64,000 bases of DNA from Truepera radiovictrix DSM 17093 (GTDB lineage: Bacteria; Deinococcota; Deinococci; Deinococcales; Trueperaceae). How positions within the stretch are numbered: position 1 is the first letter of the stretch; every line of letters begins with the position of its first letter. The notes under the pieces are model-generated. The model did no database searches. It was not told where the DNA came from and worked only from the letters and a program-made list of their open reading frames with translations. The stretch spans positions 1,803,001 to 1,867,000 of the forward strand of contig NC_014221.1 in NCBI RefSeq assembly GCF_000092425.1. Direction: 5' to 3'. The position numbers and the translations under genes were made by a program. Positions 17,545 through 27,006 of the stretch are shown here, piece by piece.

Positions 17545-18404
17545 AGCAACACGAAACCGCCACGAACGTCGCGGTGATCGGCGCCGGTACGATGGGCGCC
17601 GGGATCGCCCAGGTGTGCGCCGCCGCGGGCCACACCGTGACGCTCGTCGACGTGAGCGCCGAGGCTTTAGAGCGCGGCCGTAAGAGCGTCGCAAAGGGCC
17701 TGGAGAAGCTCGTTCACAAGGGGCGCCTCGGTGAGGCCGAACGCGACGCGAGCTTGGAGCGCCTGACCTTTACCGGCGACCTCGCCGCCGTGGGCGGCGC
17801 CGCGGTGGTCATCGAGGCGGTGTTTGAAGCCATCGCGGTCAAGCGCGAGGTGTGGGAAAAGCTCTCCGAGGTCGCCACCCCAGAGGCGCTCTTGGCGAGC
17901 AACACCTCGAGCCTGTCGCTTACCGAGATCGCCGCCGGCGTCGCCCATCCGGAGCGTTTTTGCGGGCTGCACTTCTTTAACCCCGTACCGGTGCTGCCGC
18001 TCGTCGAGGTGGTGCGGGCGCTGCAGACGGGGGCGGGGACGCTCGAGCGGGCCGAAGCCTTCGTCCGGGGGCTCGGCAAGACGCCCATCGTCTGCGACGA
18101 CCGGCCCGGCTTTATCGTCAACCGCCTGCTGATCCCCTACCTCAACGACGCCGTGCACGCGCTCGCCGAAGGGGTCGCCTCCGCCGAGGCGATCGACAGC
18201 GCGATGAAGCTCGGCGCAAACATGCCCATCGGCCCCCTTGCGCTCCTCGACCTCGTCGGCCTCGACGTCGCGCTCGCCGCCGCCGAATCCCTGCATAGCG
18301 AGTTTGGCGACCCGAAGTTTCGCCCGCACCCGCTGCTGCGGCAGATGGTGCGCGCCGGCAAGCTCGGGCGCAAAACCGGCGAGGGCTTTTTCCAGTACAG
18401 CTAA
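17541..18404 (+). CDS. 3-hydroxybutyryl-CoA / 3-hydroxyacyl-CoA dehydrogenase
   Basis: 287 aa. NAD-dependent oxidation of L-3-hydroxyacyl-CoA to 3-ketoacyl-CoA. The Rossmann motif VAVIGAGTMGAGIAQVCAAA is near residue 10. The catalytic His and Glu are in GLHFFNPVPVLPLVEVV, Asn in DRPGFIVNRLL, and KTGEGFFQY closes the C-terminal domain. ATG at 17541 overlaps the phosphorylase stop. An enoyl-CoA hydratase gene follows 46 nt later, so the pair covers two successive beta-oxidation steps. Confidence 0.93.
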   Translation: MKQHETATNVAVIGAGTMGAGIAQVCAAAGHTVTLVDVSAEALERGRKSVAKGLEKLVHKGRLGEAERDASLERLTFTGDLAAVGGAAVVIEAVFEAIAVKREVWEKLSEVATPEALLASNTSSLSLTEIAAGVAHPERFCGLHFFNPVPVLPLVEVVRALQTGAGTLERAEAFVRGLGKTPIVCDDRPGFIVNRLLIPYLNDAVHALAEGVASAEAIDSAMKLGANMPIGPLALLDLVGLDVALAAAESLHSEFGDPKFRPHPLLRQMVRAGKLGRKTGEGFFQYS

Positions 18405-18450
18405 CGCCAACCGCCAGCCACACGTTCTAGCCCAGAGACGAGGAGACCTT

Positions 18451-19305
<855 letters not shown>

Positions 19306-19360
19306 GCAGGGGAGCGCCCCTCCGGACGCTGTGTCCAGCCGATGACCCAGCGTCCAGCAA

Positions 19361-19428
19361 GCGTGATCCGTGGCGCGTGGCCCATAGCTCATGGTCCACA
19401 GGCCACGCGCCACGGGCCACCGGCCCCT
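19361..19428. repeat. Intergenic repeat, family A, forming a large hairpin
   Basis: GTGGCGCGTGGCC (19370-19382) and GGCCACGCGCCAC (19401-19413) form a perfect 13-bp inverted repeat with an 18-nt loop holding CATAGCTCATGG. It sits between the convergent enoyl-CoA hydratase and cupin genes and could act as a bidirectional transcription or RNA stop. There is no T-run. Confidence 0.6.
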
Positions 19429-19432
19429 TCGG

Positions 19433-19774
19433 TCAGGGCTCGTCGCGCCCCTTGACCTCGGCGGGCGGATGGGTCGCCTCGACCGCCGTAAAGGGCTCTA
19501 GAATCTTGTAGGTGTGCGCGGCGCCCTTCGGGACGAGCCACGAGTCGCCGGGCTCGAGGCGGATGGTCTGCCCCTCGAGGTGCAGCTCGGCCCGCCCGCT
19601 GATCACAAAGCCGACGGTCTCGTAGTCGCGGCGCACCTCCGGTTTGGGTTCACCCGGGGGCTGGTCGCGCCAAAGGCGCATCGAGAGCCCCTTGCCGGAG
19701 ACCAGGTACACCTGTCCCATCTCCCCTTGCGGGGAGGCTTCGGCGCTCACCTTTTTGATCGTGGTGTCTGCCAT
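19433..19774 (-). CDS. Cupin-domain protein
   Basis: 113 aa, a single small beta-barrel cupin. YETVGFVISGRAELHLEGQ and LEPGDSWLVPKGAAHTYKIL match cupin motifs 1 and 2, with the metal-type His in AAHTY. The first motif lacks the usual HxH, so metal binding is uncertain. ATG at 19774 is preceded by AAGGAGG. Possible sugar or small-molecule binding; role unknown. Confidence 0.75.
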   Translation of the reverse strand: MADTTIKKVSAEASPQGEMGQVYLVSGKGLSMRLWRDQPPGEPKPEVRRDYETVGFVISGRAELHLEGQTIRLEPGDSWLVPKGAAHTYKILEPFTAVEATHPPAEVKGRDEP

Positions 19775-19847
19775 GCTGCCTCCTTCCCCCCTAGGGTGGC
19801 CCAGCGCACCCCAAAGGACCGTAGGCTGCCGCGCATGTTCGCGCGAC

Positions 19848-20711
19848 CTAACGGGCCACGCGCTCGAGGTGCGCCAACACCTCGGGGTCGATGCGGCCGG
19901 GTTCTACAAGGCGCTCCTCGAGGTTTTCAACCCCCGCGAACGCCTGCAGGGCCGCCTCCGCGCGTTCGTCCCAGGTCTCTGCGGCGCGCTCTAAGTAACC
20001 CGCACGCACCAAGCCCTCCTGGACCCGCTTAGCGAGCGCCGCGTCGATCTCTAGAAGCGCCTCGGGTTTGGGCCGCTCGAAGAGCAACCGGTGCAACCCC
20101 AAAAGCCGCCGCAGCTCCTCGACGGGGTGCGCGTGGTCGTCGACGCGCAGGTCGAGGTAGCGGTCGTTAAACCCGCCGTAGCCCCCCTCCTGGCGCACCA
20201 CCAGCAGCGCCGCCGACTGCCGCCCGCGCTTGTCGCCACCCGCCGCGTCGCCGGCGGCGAGCGCCGCCACCAGCCGCTCGGCCAACGGCCCCGTAGTCTC
20301 CTGAAAGGTCGTCACGAGCGCCCCTATGACCTCGGGGCCGGTCAGCAGGTTGCCCTGCGCGGCGTAGTTCTCGCCGCACTGCCCGCCCGCCCAGGGGTGG
20401 CACGCGTCGCCGGTAAAGGTGAAGCTGTGGCCGTGGGCGTCAACCAGGCCGTACTGGCGCTGGGCGTGCTGCGGGTCGGTTTCGGCGAACGCTTGGTGGA
20501 TGAGCTCGAGCGAGATCCCCCCCCGCAGCGCCATGATGGTGCGCGGCCCGAAGGTCGTGTTGGCGTACGACTGGGTGGCGACCGCCCCCACGCCGGCCTC
20601 GGCGTAGGGCACAACCGCCCCGACGGCCAAAAACTTGGAGGCGGTCGCGACGCCCAGGTCACCCGTTTCGGGGTCGCGCGCGACGATGGAAAAGGTAGAG
20701 ACGCTCCTCAT
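19848..20711 (-). CDS. DUF1028 Ntn-hydrolase-like protein
   Basis: 287 aa. The DUF1028 core spans residues 1-200: MRSVSTFSIVARDPETGDLG, then GVATASKFLAVGAVVPYAEA, GVGAVATQSYANT and LLTGPEVIGAL. The C-terminal 60-70 residues resemble the peptidoglycan-binding-like tail found in this family. Members have an Ntn-hydrolase fold and are often proposed as amidases; the activity is unproven. A TAGGCT box lies 6 nt upstream of the ATG, so it is probably leaderless. No signal peptide. Confidence 0.85.
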   Translation of the reverse strand: MRSVSTFSIVARDPETGDLGVATASKFLAVGAVVPYAEAGVGAVATQSYANTTFGPRTIMALRGGISLELIHQAFAETDPQHAQRQYGLVDAHGHSFTFTGDACHPWAGGQCGENYAAQGNLLTGPEVIGALVTTFQETTGPLAERLVAALAAGDAAGGDKRGRQSAALLVVRQEGGYGGFNDRYLDLRVDDHAHPVEELRRLLGLHRLLFERPKPEALLEIDAALAKRVQEGLVRAGYLERAAETWDERAEAALQAFAGVENLEERLVEPGRIDPEVLAHLERVAR

Positions 20712-20717
20712 GGCGGC

Positions 20718-20723
20718 AGCCTA
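20718..20723 (-). promoter_or_regulatory. -10 box of the DUF1028 gene
   Basis: On the minus strand TAGGCT, 6 nt spacer GCCGCC, ATG at 20711. Leaderless geometry. Confidence 0.5.
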
Positions 20724-20764
20724 GCACTTTGGCGCAGGCGCAAAAACCGCGCTGGCGACGGTTT

Positions 20765-20862
20765 GAGAGCCAGAAGTCAGGAGTCAGGAGACAGCATGGG
20801 CTACCTGGCCACTGACTTCTGGCTACTGACTTCTGGCTACTGACTTCTGGCTTCTGGGCCAC
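20765..20862. repeat. Intergenic repeat, family B
   Basis: Words AGCCAGAAGTCAG (20769-20781) on one side and several tandem CTGACTTCTGGCTA units (about 20812-20858) on the other form inverted arms. A second such tract lies at 21852-21970, so the hydrolase gene is bracketed by the two. Confidence 0.65.
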
Positions 20863-20883
20863 CCCACCGTGGTTTAATGCCCC

Positions 20884-21861
20884 GTGCCGTTTCGCCTGAA
20901 ACTCACCCTGATCGTCTTCGGCCTGCTCGCGCTGAGCGTGGCCGTGCTGCCCCTCATCCTGCCCATCCCCGAGCTCGACACCGTCCCCGCTCGGCAGCTC
21001 GCGGGCGACGAGGGGGCGTTTGTGACGGTAGACGGCCTCGAGGTCTTTTACGAAGAGGCGGGGAGCGGGGGGACGCCCCTGCTCCTGCTGCACGGCTTCG
21101 GCGCCTCGACGTTCTCGTGGCGCGAGGTGCTCGCCCCCCTCGGGGCAGAGCGGCGCACGGTCGCTTTCGACCGCCCCGCGTTCGGGCTCACCGAGCGCCC
21201 CGCGGTGCCGCCGGGGGCGACGGGGCTCGAGAACCCCTACACGCCGGAGGCGCAGGTCGCGCTAACTGTCGGCCTGCTCGACGCGCTCGGGCTCGAGCGG
21301 GCGGTGCTCGTCGGCAACTCCTCCGGCGGCACGCTCGCCTTGCAGGTGGCGCTCGCGCACCCCGAGCGCGTCGCGGGGCTCGTGCTGGTGGGGGCTGCCG
21401 TCTACGAGGGGGGCGGCGCGCCGGCGTGGGTGCGGCCCCTGTTGCACACCCCGCAGATGAACCGTCTGGGTCCCCTCATCATGCGGCAGTTCGGCGAGGG
21501 GCCGGGACTCGAGTTTCTGCGCCGCTCCTACGCCGACCCCGAGCGCGTCACCGAAGAGGTCATAGCCGGCTACCGCCGACCGCTGCGCGCCGACGGGTGG
21601 GACGTCGCCCTCTGGGAGCTGACCAAGGCGAGCCGCACCCCCGACCTCGCGCCCCGCTTGGGCGAGGTGCGCGTCCCGACCCTCGTCGTGAGCGGCGCGG
21701 CCGACGCCATCGTCCCCCCCGAACAGAGCCAGCGGCTGGCGCAGGAGATCCCGGGGGCCGAACTCGCGCTTCTAGAGGGCTGTGGTCACCTGCCGCAGGA
21801 GGAGTGCCCCGAGGCGTTCGTCGCGGCCGTCACGGCGTGGCTGGAGGGTGGTAGTCAGTAG
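20884..21861 (+). CDS. Membrane-anchored alpha/beta hydrolase
   Basis: 325 aa. The N-terminal hydrophobic span (LTLIVFGLLALSVAVLPLIL) is likely a signal anchor with the catalytic domain outside. LLLLHGFGASTFSW is the oxyanion loop, GNSSGGT the nucleophile elbow with Ser, Asp lies in SGAADAIVPP, and His in LEGCGHLPQEE. GTG start at 20884 with TTTAAT about 5 nt upstream. The substrate cannot be inferred. Family B repeats lie on both sides, and the downstream one begins within about 10 nt of the stop. Confidence 0.82.
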   Translation: MPFRLKLTLIVFGLLALSVAVLPLILPIPELDTVPARQLAGDEGAFVTVDGLEVFYEEAGSGGTPLLLLHGFGASTFSWREVLAPLGAERRTVAFDRPAFGLTERPAVPPGATGLENPYTPEAQVALTVGLLDALGLERAVLVGNSSGGTLALQVALAHPERVAGLVLVGAAVYEGGGAPAWVRPLLHTPQMNRLGPLIMRQFGEGPGLEFLRRSYADPERVTEEVIAGYRRPLRADGWDVALWELTKASRTPDLAPRLGEVRVPTLVVSGAADAIVPPEQSQRLAQEIPGAELALLEGCGHLPQEECPEAFVAAVTAWLEGGSQ

Positions 21862-21970
21862 CCAGTAGTCAGTAGCCAGTGGCGAGTGGTCGGTAGTCAG
21901 AAGCCAGTGGTCAGGCGTCAGAAGACCAAACGCCCCGATGCTGGCTGCTGACCCCTGGCTTCTGGTTGCC
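21852..21970. repeat. Intergenic repeat, family B
   Basis: A tandem, degenerate tract made of GTAGTCAGTAGCCA-like units, then AGCCAGTGGTCAG, and after a short unrelated piece the inverse words GGCTGCTGACC and CCTGGCTTCTGG. It starts over the last codons of the hydrolase and ends about 10 nt before the promoter of the nucleoside ABC gene. Confidence 0.65.
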
Positions 21971-21980
21971 CGGACTTCTG

Positions 21981-21986
21981 TATAGT
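21981..21986 (+). promoter_or_regulatory. -10 box of the BMP-type ABC operon
   Basis: TATAGT, 6 nt spacer GAGCCT, ATG at 21993. Strong leaderless match. Confidence 0.65.
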
Positions 21987-21992
21987 GAGCCT

Positions 21993-23546
21993 ATGGTTGC
22001 GGCCCCCCACGAGCCCCGCCCCACCGCCCCCGTCACCTCCTTACCGCTGCTCGCCGCTTACGGCGTCACCAAGCGCTTCCCCGGCGTCGTCGCCAACGAC
22101 CGCGTCTCGCTCGAGCTGCACGCGGGCGAGGTGCACGCGCTGTTGGGCGAGAACGGGGCCGGCAAAACGACGCTGATCAGCATGCTCTACGGGTTTTATC
22201 CCCCCGACGAGGGCGCGCTCTACCTCTCGGGCGAACCCGTAAGGTTACGCTCGCCGCGCGACGCGCTCGCGCGCGGCGTCGGGCTCGTGGCGCAGCACTT
22301 TCTGCTGGTGCCGCGCCACACGGTCGCCGAAAACGTCGCCCTGGGGCTGCCGGGGACGCCCTTTTGGGGGCCGACGCGGCGGCTGCGGGCGCGCATCCGC
22401 GAGCTGAGCGCGCGCTACGGGCTCCAGGTCGACCCCGACGCGTATGTTCAGGACCTCTCGGCCGGGGAGCAGCAGCGCGTGGAGATCATCAAGGCGCTCG
22501 TGCGCGGGGCGCGCGTGCTCATCCTGGATGAGCCCACGGGGGTCTTGACCCCCGGCGAGGCCGAGGGGCTTTTCGAGGTGATGGCGGCGATGAAGCGCGA
22601 GGGGCACGCGGTCGTCTTTATCACCCACAAGCTCGGCGAGGTGATGCGCGCCGCCGACCGCGTCACCGTGCTGCGCAAGGGGCGGGTCGTGGGGCACGCG
22701 CGCACCGCTGAGACGAGCGCCGCGGCGCTGGCGCGGCTCATGGTCGGCCGCGAGGTCAGCTTGCCGCCGCTGCGCGCCGCGGCGCCGCCGGGGGAGCGGC
22801 TGCTCGAGGTGCGCGGCCTCTGCGCGCGGGGTGAGCGCGGCGAGGCGGCGCTCAAAGGGGTGTCTTTTGACCTGCACGCGGGCGAGATGCTCGGCGTCGC
22901 GGGGGTCGCGGGGAACGGGCAGCTCGAGCTCATCGAGGTCCTGACGGGGCTCCGCCCCGCGACCGCAGGGGTCCTTAAGCTGCGCGGCCGCGACCTGACG
23001 CCTCTAAGCCCGCGCGAACGCTTCGAGGCGGGCGTCGCCCACATCCCCGAGGAGCGCCTGGGGACCGGCGTGGTGCCGAACCTCAGCGTCGCCGAAAACT
23101 TGAGCCTCCGCCACTACCGCGCCCCCCCCTTCGCCAAGGGGCCGCTTTTAGACCGTGCCGCGATGGCCGCCTTTGCCGCGCGGGCGGTCGAGGCCTACCG
23201 CGTCGCTACCCCCTCGACCGAGACGCCCGTGCGGCTGCTGTCGGGGGGCAACATTCAGAAGCTCATCCTCGCCCGCGAGCTGCACGGCGACCCGACCGTG
23301 ATCGTCGCGGCGCACCCGACCTACGGGCTCGACGTGGGCGCGACCGAGCTCACCCACACGCTGCTTTCAGAGAGCCGCGCGCGCGGCGCGGGGGTGCTGC
23401 TCGTCTCCGAAGACTTAGACGAGCTGCTGCGCCTGTGCGACCGCATCCTGGTGCTCTTCGCCGGCGAGGTGATGGGCGTCGTCGGCGCCGCGGACGCCCA
23501 GCGCGACCTTCTCGGGCTCATGATGGCCGGAGCGGCGCGCGCATGA
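21993..23546 (+). CDS. Nucleoside/BMP-type ABC transporter ATP-binding protein
   Basis: 517 aa with two ABC domains in tandem, as in RbsA/YufO proteins. Domain 1: Walker A GENGAGKTT, signature LSAGEQQRVEIIKAL, Walker B VLILDEPTGVLTP. Domain 2: a degenerate Walker A (GVAGNGQLELIEVL), typical of this family, signature LSGGNIQKLILARE, then AAHPTYGLDVGA. ATG at 21993 is 6 nt after TATAGT, so leaderless; an upstream in-frame TTG lies before the promoter box and is rejected. It overlaps the first permease as ATGA. Confidence 0.92.
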   Translation: MVAAPHEPRPTAPVTSLPLLAAYGVTKRFPGVVANDRVSLELHAGEVHALLGENGAGKTTLISMLYGFYPPDEGALYLSGEPVRLRSPRDALARGVGLVAQHFLLVPRHTVAENVALGLPGTPFWGPTRRLRARIRELSARYGLQVDPDAYVQDLSAGEQQRVEIIKALVRGARVLILDEPTGVLTPGEAEGLFEVMAAMKREGHAVVFITHKLGEVMRAADRVTVLRKGRVVGHARTAETSAAALARLMVGREVSLPPLRAAAPPGERLLEVRGLCARGERGEAALKGVSFDLHAGEMLGVAGVAGNGQLELIEVLTGLRPATAGVLKLRGRDLTPLSPRERFEAGVAHIPEERLGTGVVPNLSVAENLSLRHYRAPPFAKGPLLDRAAMAAFAARAVEAYRVATPSTETPVRLLSGGNIQKLILARELHGDPTVIVAAHPTYGLDVGATELTHTLLSESRARGAGVLLVSEDLDELLRLCDRILVLFAGEVMGVVGAADAQRDLLGLMMAGAARA

Positions 23547-24688
23547 AGCGCTACCGGCTCGAGCCGCGCCCCGCGCCCCCCCCCGGCCTCGTGCTCGCGG
23601 TGTCGTGCGGCGCGGTCGTCGCGGCGCTCGTCGTCACCGGCTTTATCTTTCTGGGCTTCGGCCACAACCCCATCACCGCCTACGCGCAGCTCTTCGCGGC
23701 CACCTTGGGCGACCTGCGCGGGGTCTCCGAGGTGCTGCGCAAGACCGTCCCGCTGCTTCTTTGCGGCGTCGGCCTGGTGCTCGCGTTTCGCCTGCAGTTC
23801 TGGAACATCGGCGCCGAGGGGCAGATCCTCGCGGGCGCGGCCGGCGCCGCGGGGGTCGCCCTCTTCGTCCCCGGTCTGGGCCCCGCGACGCTCCCCGCGA
23901 TGTTCGCCGCCGGCTTCGTCGCCGGCGCGGCCTGGGGCTTTCTGCCCGCGATCCTTAAAGCGCGGCTCGGCGTGAGCGAGATCATCACCACCTTGATGAT
24001 GAACTACATCGCCTTCTACCTCGTGCAGTACCTTATCCTCGGGCCGTGGCGGGGGCAGGAGGCGCGCGGGTTCGCCTACACCGACCGCTTCCCGCCGGAG
24101 GCGGCCCTGCCGCTCCTGCCGGGCACCCGCCTCCCCTGGCCGACGCTCGTGGTCGCGGTGGCGCTGGTGCTCTTCGTCGCCTTTCTCTTAAGCCGCACGC
24201 GCCTCGGCTTCGAGGTGCGCGTGATCGGCCAGAGCGCCCACGCGGCGCGCTACGCGGGGATGGGGTTTACCAGGGTCACGCTCCTCGTGATGGGCCTCTC
24301 GGCGGGGGCCGCGGGGCTCGCGGGGGTCGGCGAGGTCGCCGGCGTGCACCTGCGCCTTTTAGACCCCGCGCAGATCTCGCTCGGTTACGGCTACACCGCC
24401 ATCATCGTCGCGCTGCTCGCCCGCGGCCACCCCCTGGCGACGCTGCTCACCGCGACCTTTTTGGGGCTCGTGTTCGCCATGGGCGACACCATGCGCGTGG
24501 TCTTGGGCCTCCCCTTTCAGATGACGGGGGTGATCAGCGGCCTGGTGCTCTTTTTCATCATCGCCGCCGAACCGGTGCTGCGCTACCGGCTGCGCCGCGC
24601 CCCCGCAGCGCCGCTCCAGGCGCCCGAAGCCGCAACGCCCGAACCCGCCAAGGAGGTAGCTCGTGGAGCTCGAGAGCTGGCTGATTAG
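23543..24688 (+). CDS. Nucleoside ABC transporter permease 1 (YufP-like)
   Basis: 381 aa integral membrane protein of the BPD_transp_2 (branched-chain/ribose/nucleoside) family. FRLQFWNIGAEGQILAGAAG is the conserved loop with NIGAEGQ, and GVSEIITTLMMNYIAFYLVQ is the other family signature. About nine spans. The C-terminal tail is Ala/Pro-rich. ATG at 23543 overlaps the ATPase stop; the end overlaps the second permease by 26 nt. Confidence 0.92.
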   Translation: MKRYRLEPRPAPPPGLVLAVSCGAVVAALVVTGFIFLGFGHNPITAYAQLFAATLGDLRGVSEVLRKTVPLLLCGVGLVLAFRLQFWNIGAEGQILAGAAGAAGVALFVPGLGPATLPAMFAAGFVAGAAWGFLPAILKARLGVSEIITTLMMNYIAFYLVQYLILGPWRGQEARGFAYTDRFPPEAALPLLPGTRLPWPTLVVAVALVLFVAFLLSRTRLGFEVRVIGQSAHAARYAGMGFTRVTLLVMGLSAGAAGLAGVGEVAGVHLRLLDPAQISLGYGYTAIIVALLARGHPLATLLTATFLGLVFAMGDTMRVVLGLPFQMTGVISGLVLFFIIAAEPVLRYRLRRAPAAPLQAPEAATPEPAKEVARGARELAD

Positions 24689-25592
24689 CGCGACCGCCCG
24701 CTCGCTCGCCTTCGCCACGCCCCTGCTGCTAGCGGCCCTCGGCGAGATCGTCGCCGAGCGCGCGGGGGTGGTCAACCTGGGGGTCGAGGGGATGATGGTC
24801 CTGGGCGCCCTTACCGGCTTCGTCGCCGCGCAGTTGGGGGGCGACCCCACCCTGGGGGTCCTCGCCGCGGGGCTCACGGGCGGGCTCGCGGCGCTCGTGC
24901 ACGCGTTTCTCGCCATCACCTTGCGCGCCAACCAGTACGTCTCGGGCCTCGCGCTCACCATCTTCGGGCTGGGGCTCTCGGGGGTCGTCGGCCGCGCGTG
25001 GCAGGGTCAGCCGCTCCGCAACCCCTTCCGCGCCCTCGACGTGCCGCCTCTCGCCGAGCTGCCCGTCCTCGGCCCCGCCCTCTTTCAGGGGCAGCACCTC
25101 ATGACCTACGCCGCCATCCTCGCCGCGCTCCTGCTCTGGGTGCTGCTCTTCAAGACCCGGCTGGGCCTCAGCGTGCGCTCGGTCGGGGAGTCGCCGGCGG
25201 CCGCCGACGCGCTCGGCGTCGGGGTCTACGGGCTCCGCTACGGCTGCGTGGTCTTCGGCGGGGTGATGGCGGGCGTGGCCGGCAGCTACCTCTCGCTCGC
25301 CTACCGCCCCTCGTGGTCGGAGGGGATGAGTGCCGGGATGGGGTGGATCGCCCTGGCGATCGCTATTTTCGCCGCGTGGAACCCCCTCAAGGCGCTGTGG
25401 GGGGCTTTTCTCTTCGGTGCCTGCTTTCACCTCGCCTTTCGCCTCCAAGGGGTGTTGCCCGCCGAGTTTCTGCGGCTTTTGCCCTACGTCGCCACCATCG
25501 TCGCCCTGACGCTCGCCTCGCTCGGCCGCTCCCGCGCTCGGCGGGGGGCGCCGGCGGCGCTCGGCACCCCCTACACGCGCGGCGAGCGTTGA
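24663..25592 (+). CDS. Nucleoside ABC transporter permease 2 (YufQ-like)
   Basis: 309 aa permease, partner of the previous one. LGEIVAERAGVVNLGVEGMM contains the VVNLGVEGMM family loop, and AMGWIALAIAIFAAW-like sequence follows in the second half. GTG at 24663 has a strong AAGGAGGT site located inside the preceding gene. About eight spans. A 199-bp gap with no visible gene leads to the binding-protein gene. Confidence 0.92.
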   Translation: MELESWLISATARSLAFATPLLLAALGEIVAERAGVVNLGVEGMMVLGALTGFVAAQLGGDPTLGVLAAGLTGGLAALVHAFLAITLRANQYVSGLALTIFGLGLSGVVGRAWQGQPLRNPFRALDVPPLAELPVLGPALFQGQHLMTYAAILAALLLWVLLFKTRLGLSVRSVGESPAAADALGVGVYGLRYGCVVFGGVMAGVAGSYLSLAYRPSWSEGMSAGMGWIALAIAIFAAWNPLKALWGAFLFGACFHLAFRLQGVLPAEFLRLLPYVATIVALTLASLGRSRARRGAPAALGTPYTRGER

Positions 25593-25791
25593 GCCCCGCG
25601 CGGCTCGAGCGCCCACCTGAGAGACCTGGAATCATGGAGCGGGTATCATCGGGTCGGCGGCGCGCTCACGTCGACACGCGCTCCTTGCGCGCTCCGAGAG
25701 GATAGCGACGCGCAGGGCCGCTGATCGCGCCGGCTGTACCGCCGTGGACTGGCGACGCGTCGGTCTTCGGCGTCGTTAAAGGAGGTTGGGG

Positions 25792-26940
25792 ATGAAGCGT
25801 TGGTGGCTCGGAGCGTTGATGATGGGCAGCGTCGCGTGGGCGCAGCTCGAGGAGGTGCAGGCGGGTTTTATCTACGTGGGGCCGGTCGGCGACTTCGGCT
25901 GGACCTACTCGCACGATAGAGGGAGAAGAGCGGTCGACGAACGCTTCGACTGGCTCACGACCACCTTCGTCGAATCGGTACCCGAAGGGGACGCGGAGAC
26001 GTTTATCGACCAGCTCGTGCGCGGGGGCGCGAACGTGATCTTTACGACCTCGTTCGGCTACGGCGAGGCGACTTTGGCCGCCGCGCAGCGCTACCCCGAG
26101 GTGCTCTTCGGCCACGCGACCGGCTTTCAGACCGCGCCCAACGTGATGGTCTACATCGCCGAGTTCTACCAGGTCTACTACCTCAACGGCCTCATGGCCG
26201 GGGCGCTCACCGAGACGAACAAGATCGGCTACGTCGCAGCGTTTCCCATCCCCGAGGTCAAGCGCCACATCAACGCCTTTACCCTCGGGGTGCGCGAGGT
26301 CAACCCCGAGGCCGAGGTCGAGGTGCGCTGGCTCTACAACTGGTTCGACCCGGCGGGCGCCGCCGAGGCCACCCAGGCCTTGATCGCCGAAGGCGCGGAC
26401 GTGTTCGCCTTCTCCGAAGACACCCCGACGGTCATCCAGACGGCGGCCGAACGGGGTTTCCCCAGCTTCTCGCACTACTCGGCGATGTACGACTTCGCCC
26501 CCGAGCACGTCGTCTCCGGGCAGATCGCCAACTGGGAGGTGATCTACGCCGACTTTCTGGAAAAAGTCCACACGGGCGAGTACACCGCGCAGAACTTAGA
26601 GGACGTCAACTACTGGTGGCTCCTGGACGACGGCGCCGTGATCATGGGCGCGGACGAGGAGACACCCATCAACCCGGTTTTCGAGGAGCGCCTGCGCGCC
26701 GTCACCGTGCGCGACCCCGAACTCGGCGAGGTGTCGGTGTACGACCTCGTGATGGCCCGCCACGACGCGATGAGAGAGGGCGGCCCGGAGGCCTTCGACC
26801 CCTTTACCGGCCCCGTGCGCGACCGGCGCGGCAACGTGGTCATCGAGGAGGGCGTGACCCCCGACCAGGAGACCTTGGAGACCCTCGAGTGGGCCGTCGA
26901 AGGGGTGTCGGCCTCGAGCCCGTGGGACAACGAACCTTAA
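25792..26940 (+). CDS. BMP-family nucleoside-binding lipoprotein-like ABC substrate-binding protein
   Basis: 382 aa. Signal peptide MKRWWLGALMMGSVAWA cut before QLEEV; no lipobox Cys, so probably periplasmic. The mature part is a BMP/Med domain: GFIYVGPVGDFGWTYSHDRG, then NVIFTTSFGYGEATLAAAQR and KIGYVAAFPIPEVKRHINAF. ATG at 25792 with AAAGGAGG upstream. It is the last gene of the transporter set and is followed by a clear terminator. Ligand likely purine nucleosides, given the adenine deaminase next door; inference. Confidence 0.9.
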   Translation: MKRWWLGALMMGSVAWAQLEEVQAGFIYVGPVGDFGWTYSHDRGRRAVDERFDWLTTTFVESVPEGDAETFIDQLVRGGANVIFTTSFGYGEATLAAAQRYPEVLFGHATGFQTAPNVMVYIAEFYQVYYLNGLMAGALTETNKIGYVAAFPIPEVKRHINAFTLGVREVNPEAEVEVRWLYNWFDPAGAAEATQALIAEGADVFAFSEDTPTVIQTAAERGFPSFSHYSAMYDFAPEHVVSGQIANWEVIYADFLEKVHTGEYTAQNLEDVNYWWLLDDGAVIMGADEETPINPVFEERLRAVTVRDPELGEVSVYDLVMARHDAMREGGPEAFDPFTGPVRDRRGNVVIEEGVTPDQETLETLEWAVEGVSASSPWDNEP

Positions 26941-26972
26941 GCCTCCCCCGCGCGCAGGCGCGCGACGCCGCG

Positions 26973-26993
26973 AAGCCCCCGGTCGGGGGCTTT
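26973..26993. terminator. Rho-independent terminator between BMP gene and ade
   Basis: AAGCCCCC (26973-26980), loop GGTC, GGGGGCTT (26985-26992), then TTTCGCTTT. It lies between two convergent genes and can serve both directions, since AA precedes the stem on the other strand. Confidence 0.8.
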
Positions 26994-27006
26994 CGCTTTG
27001 GGAGCC

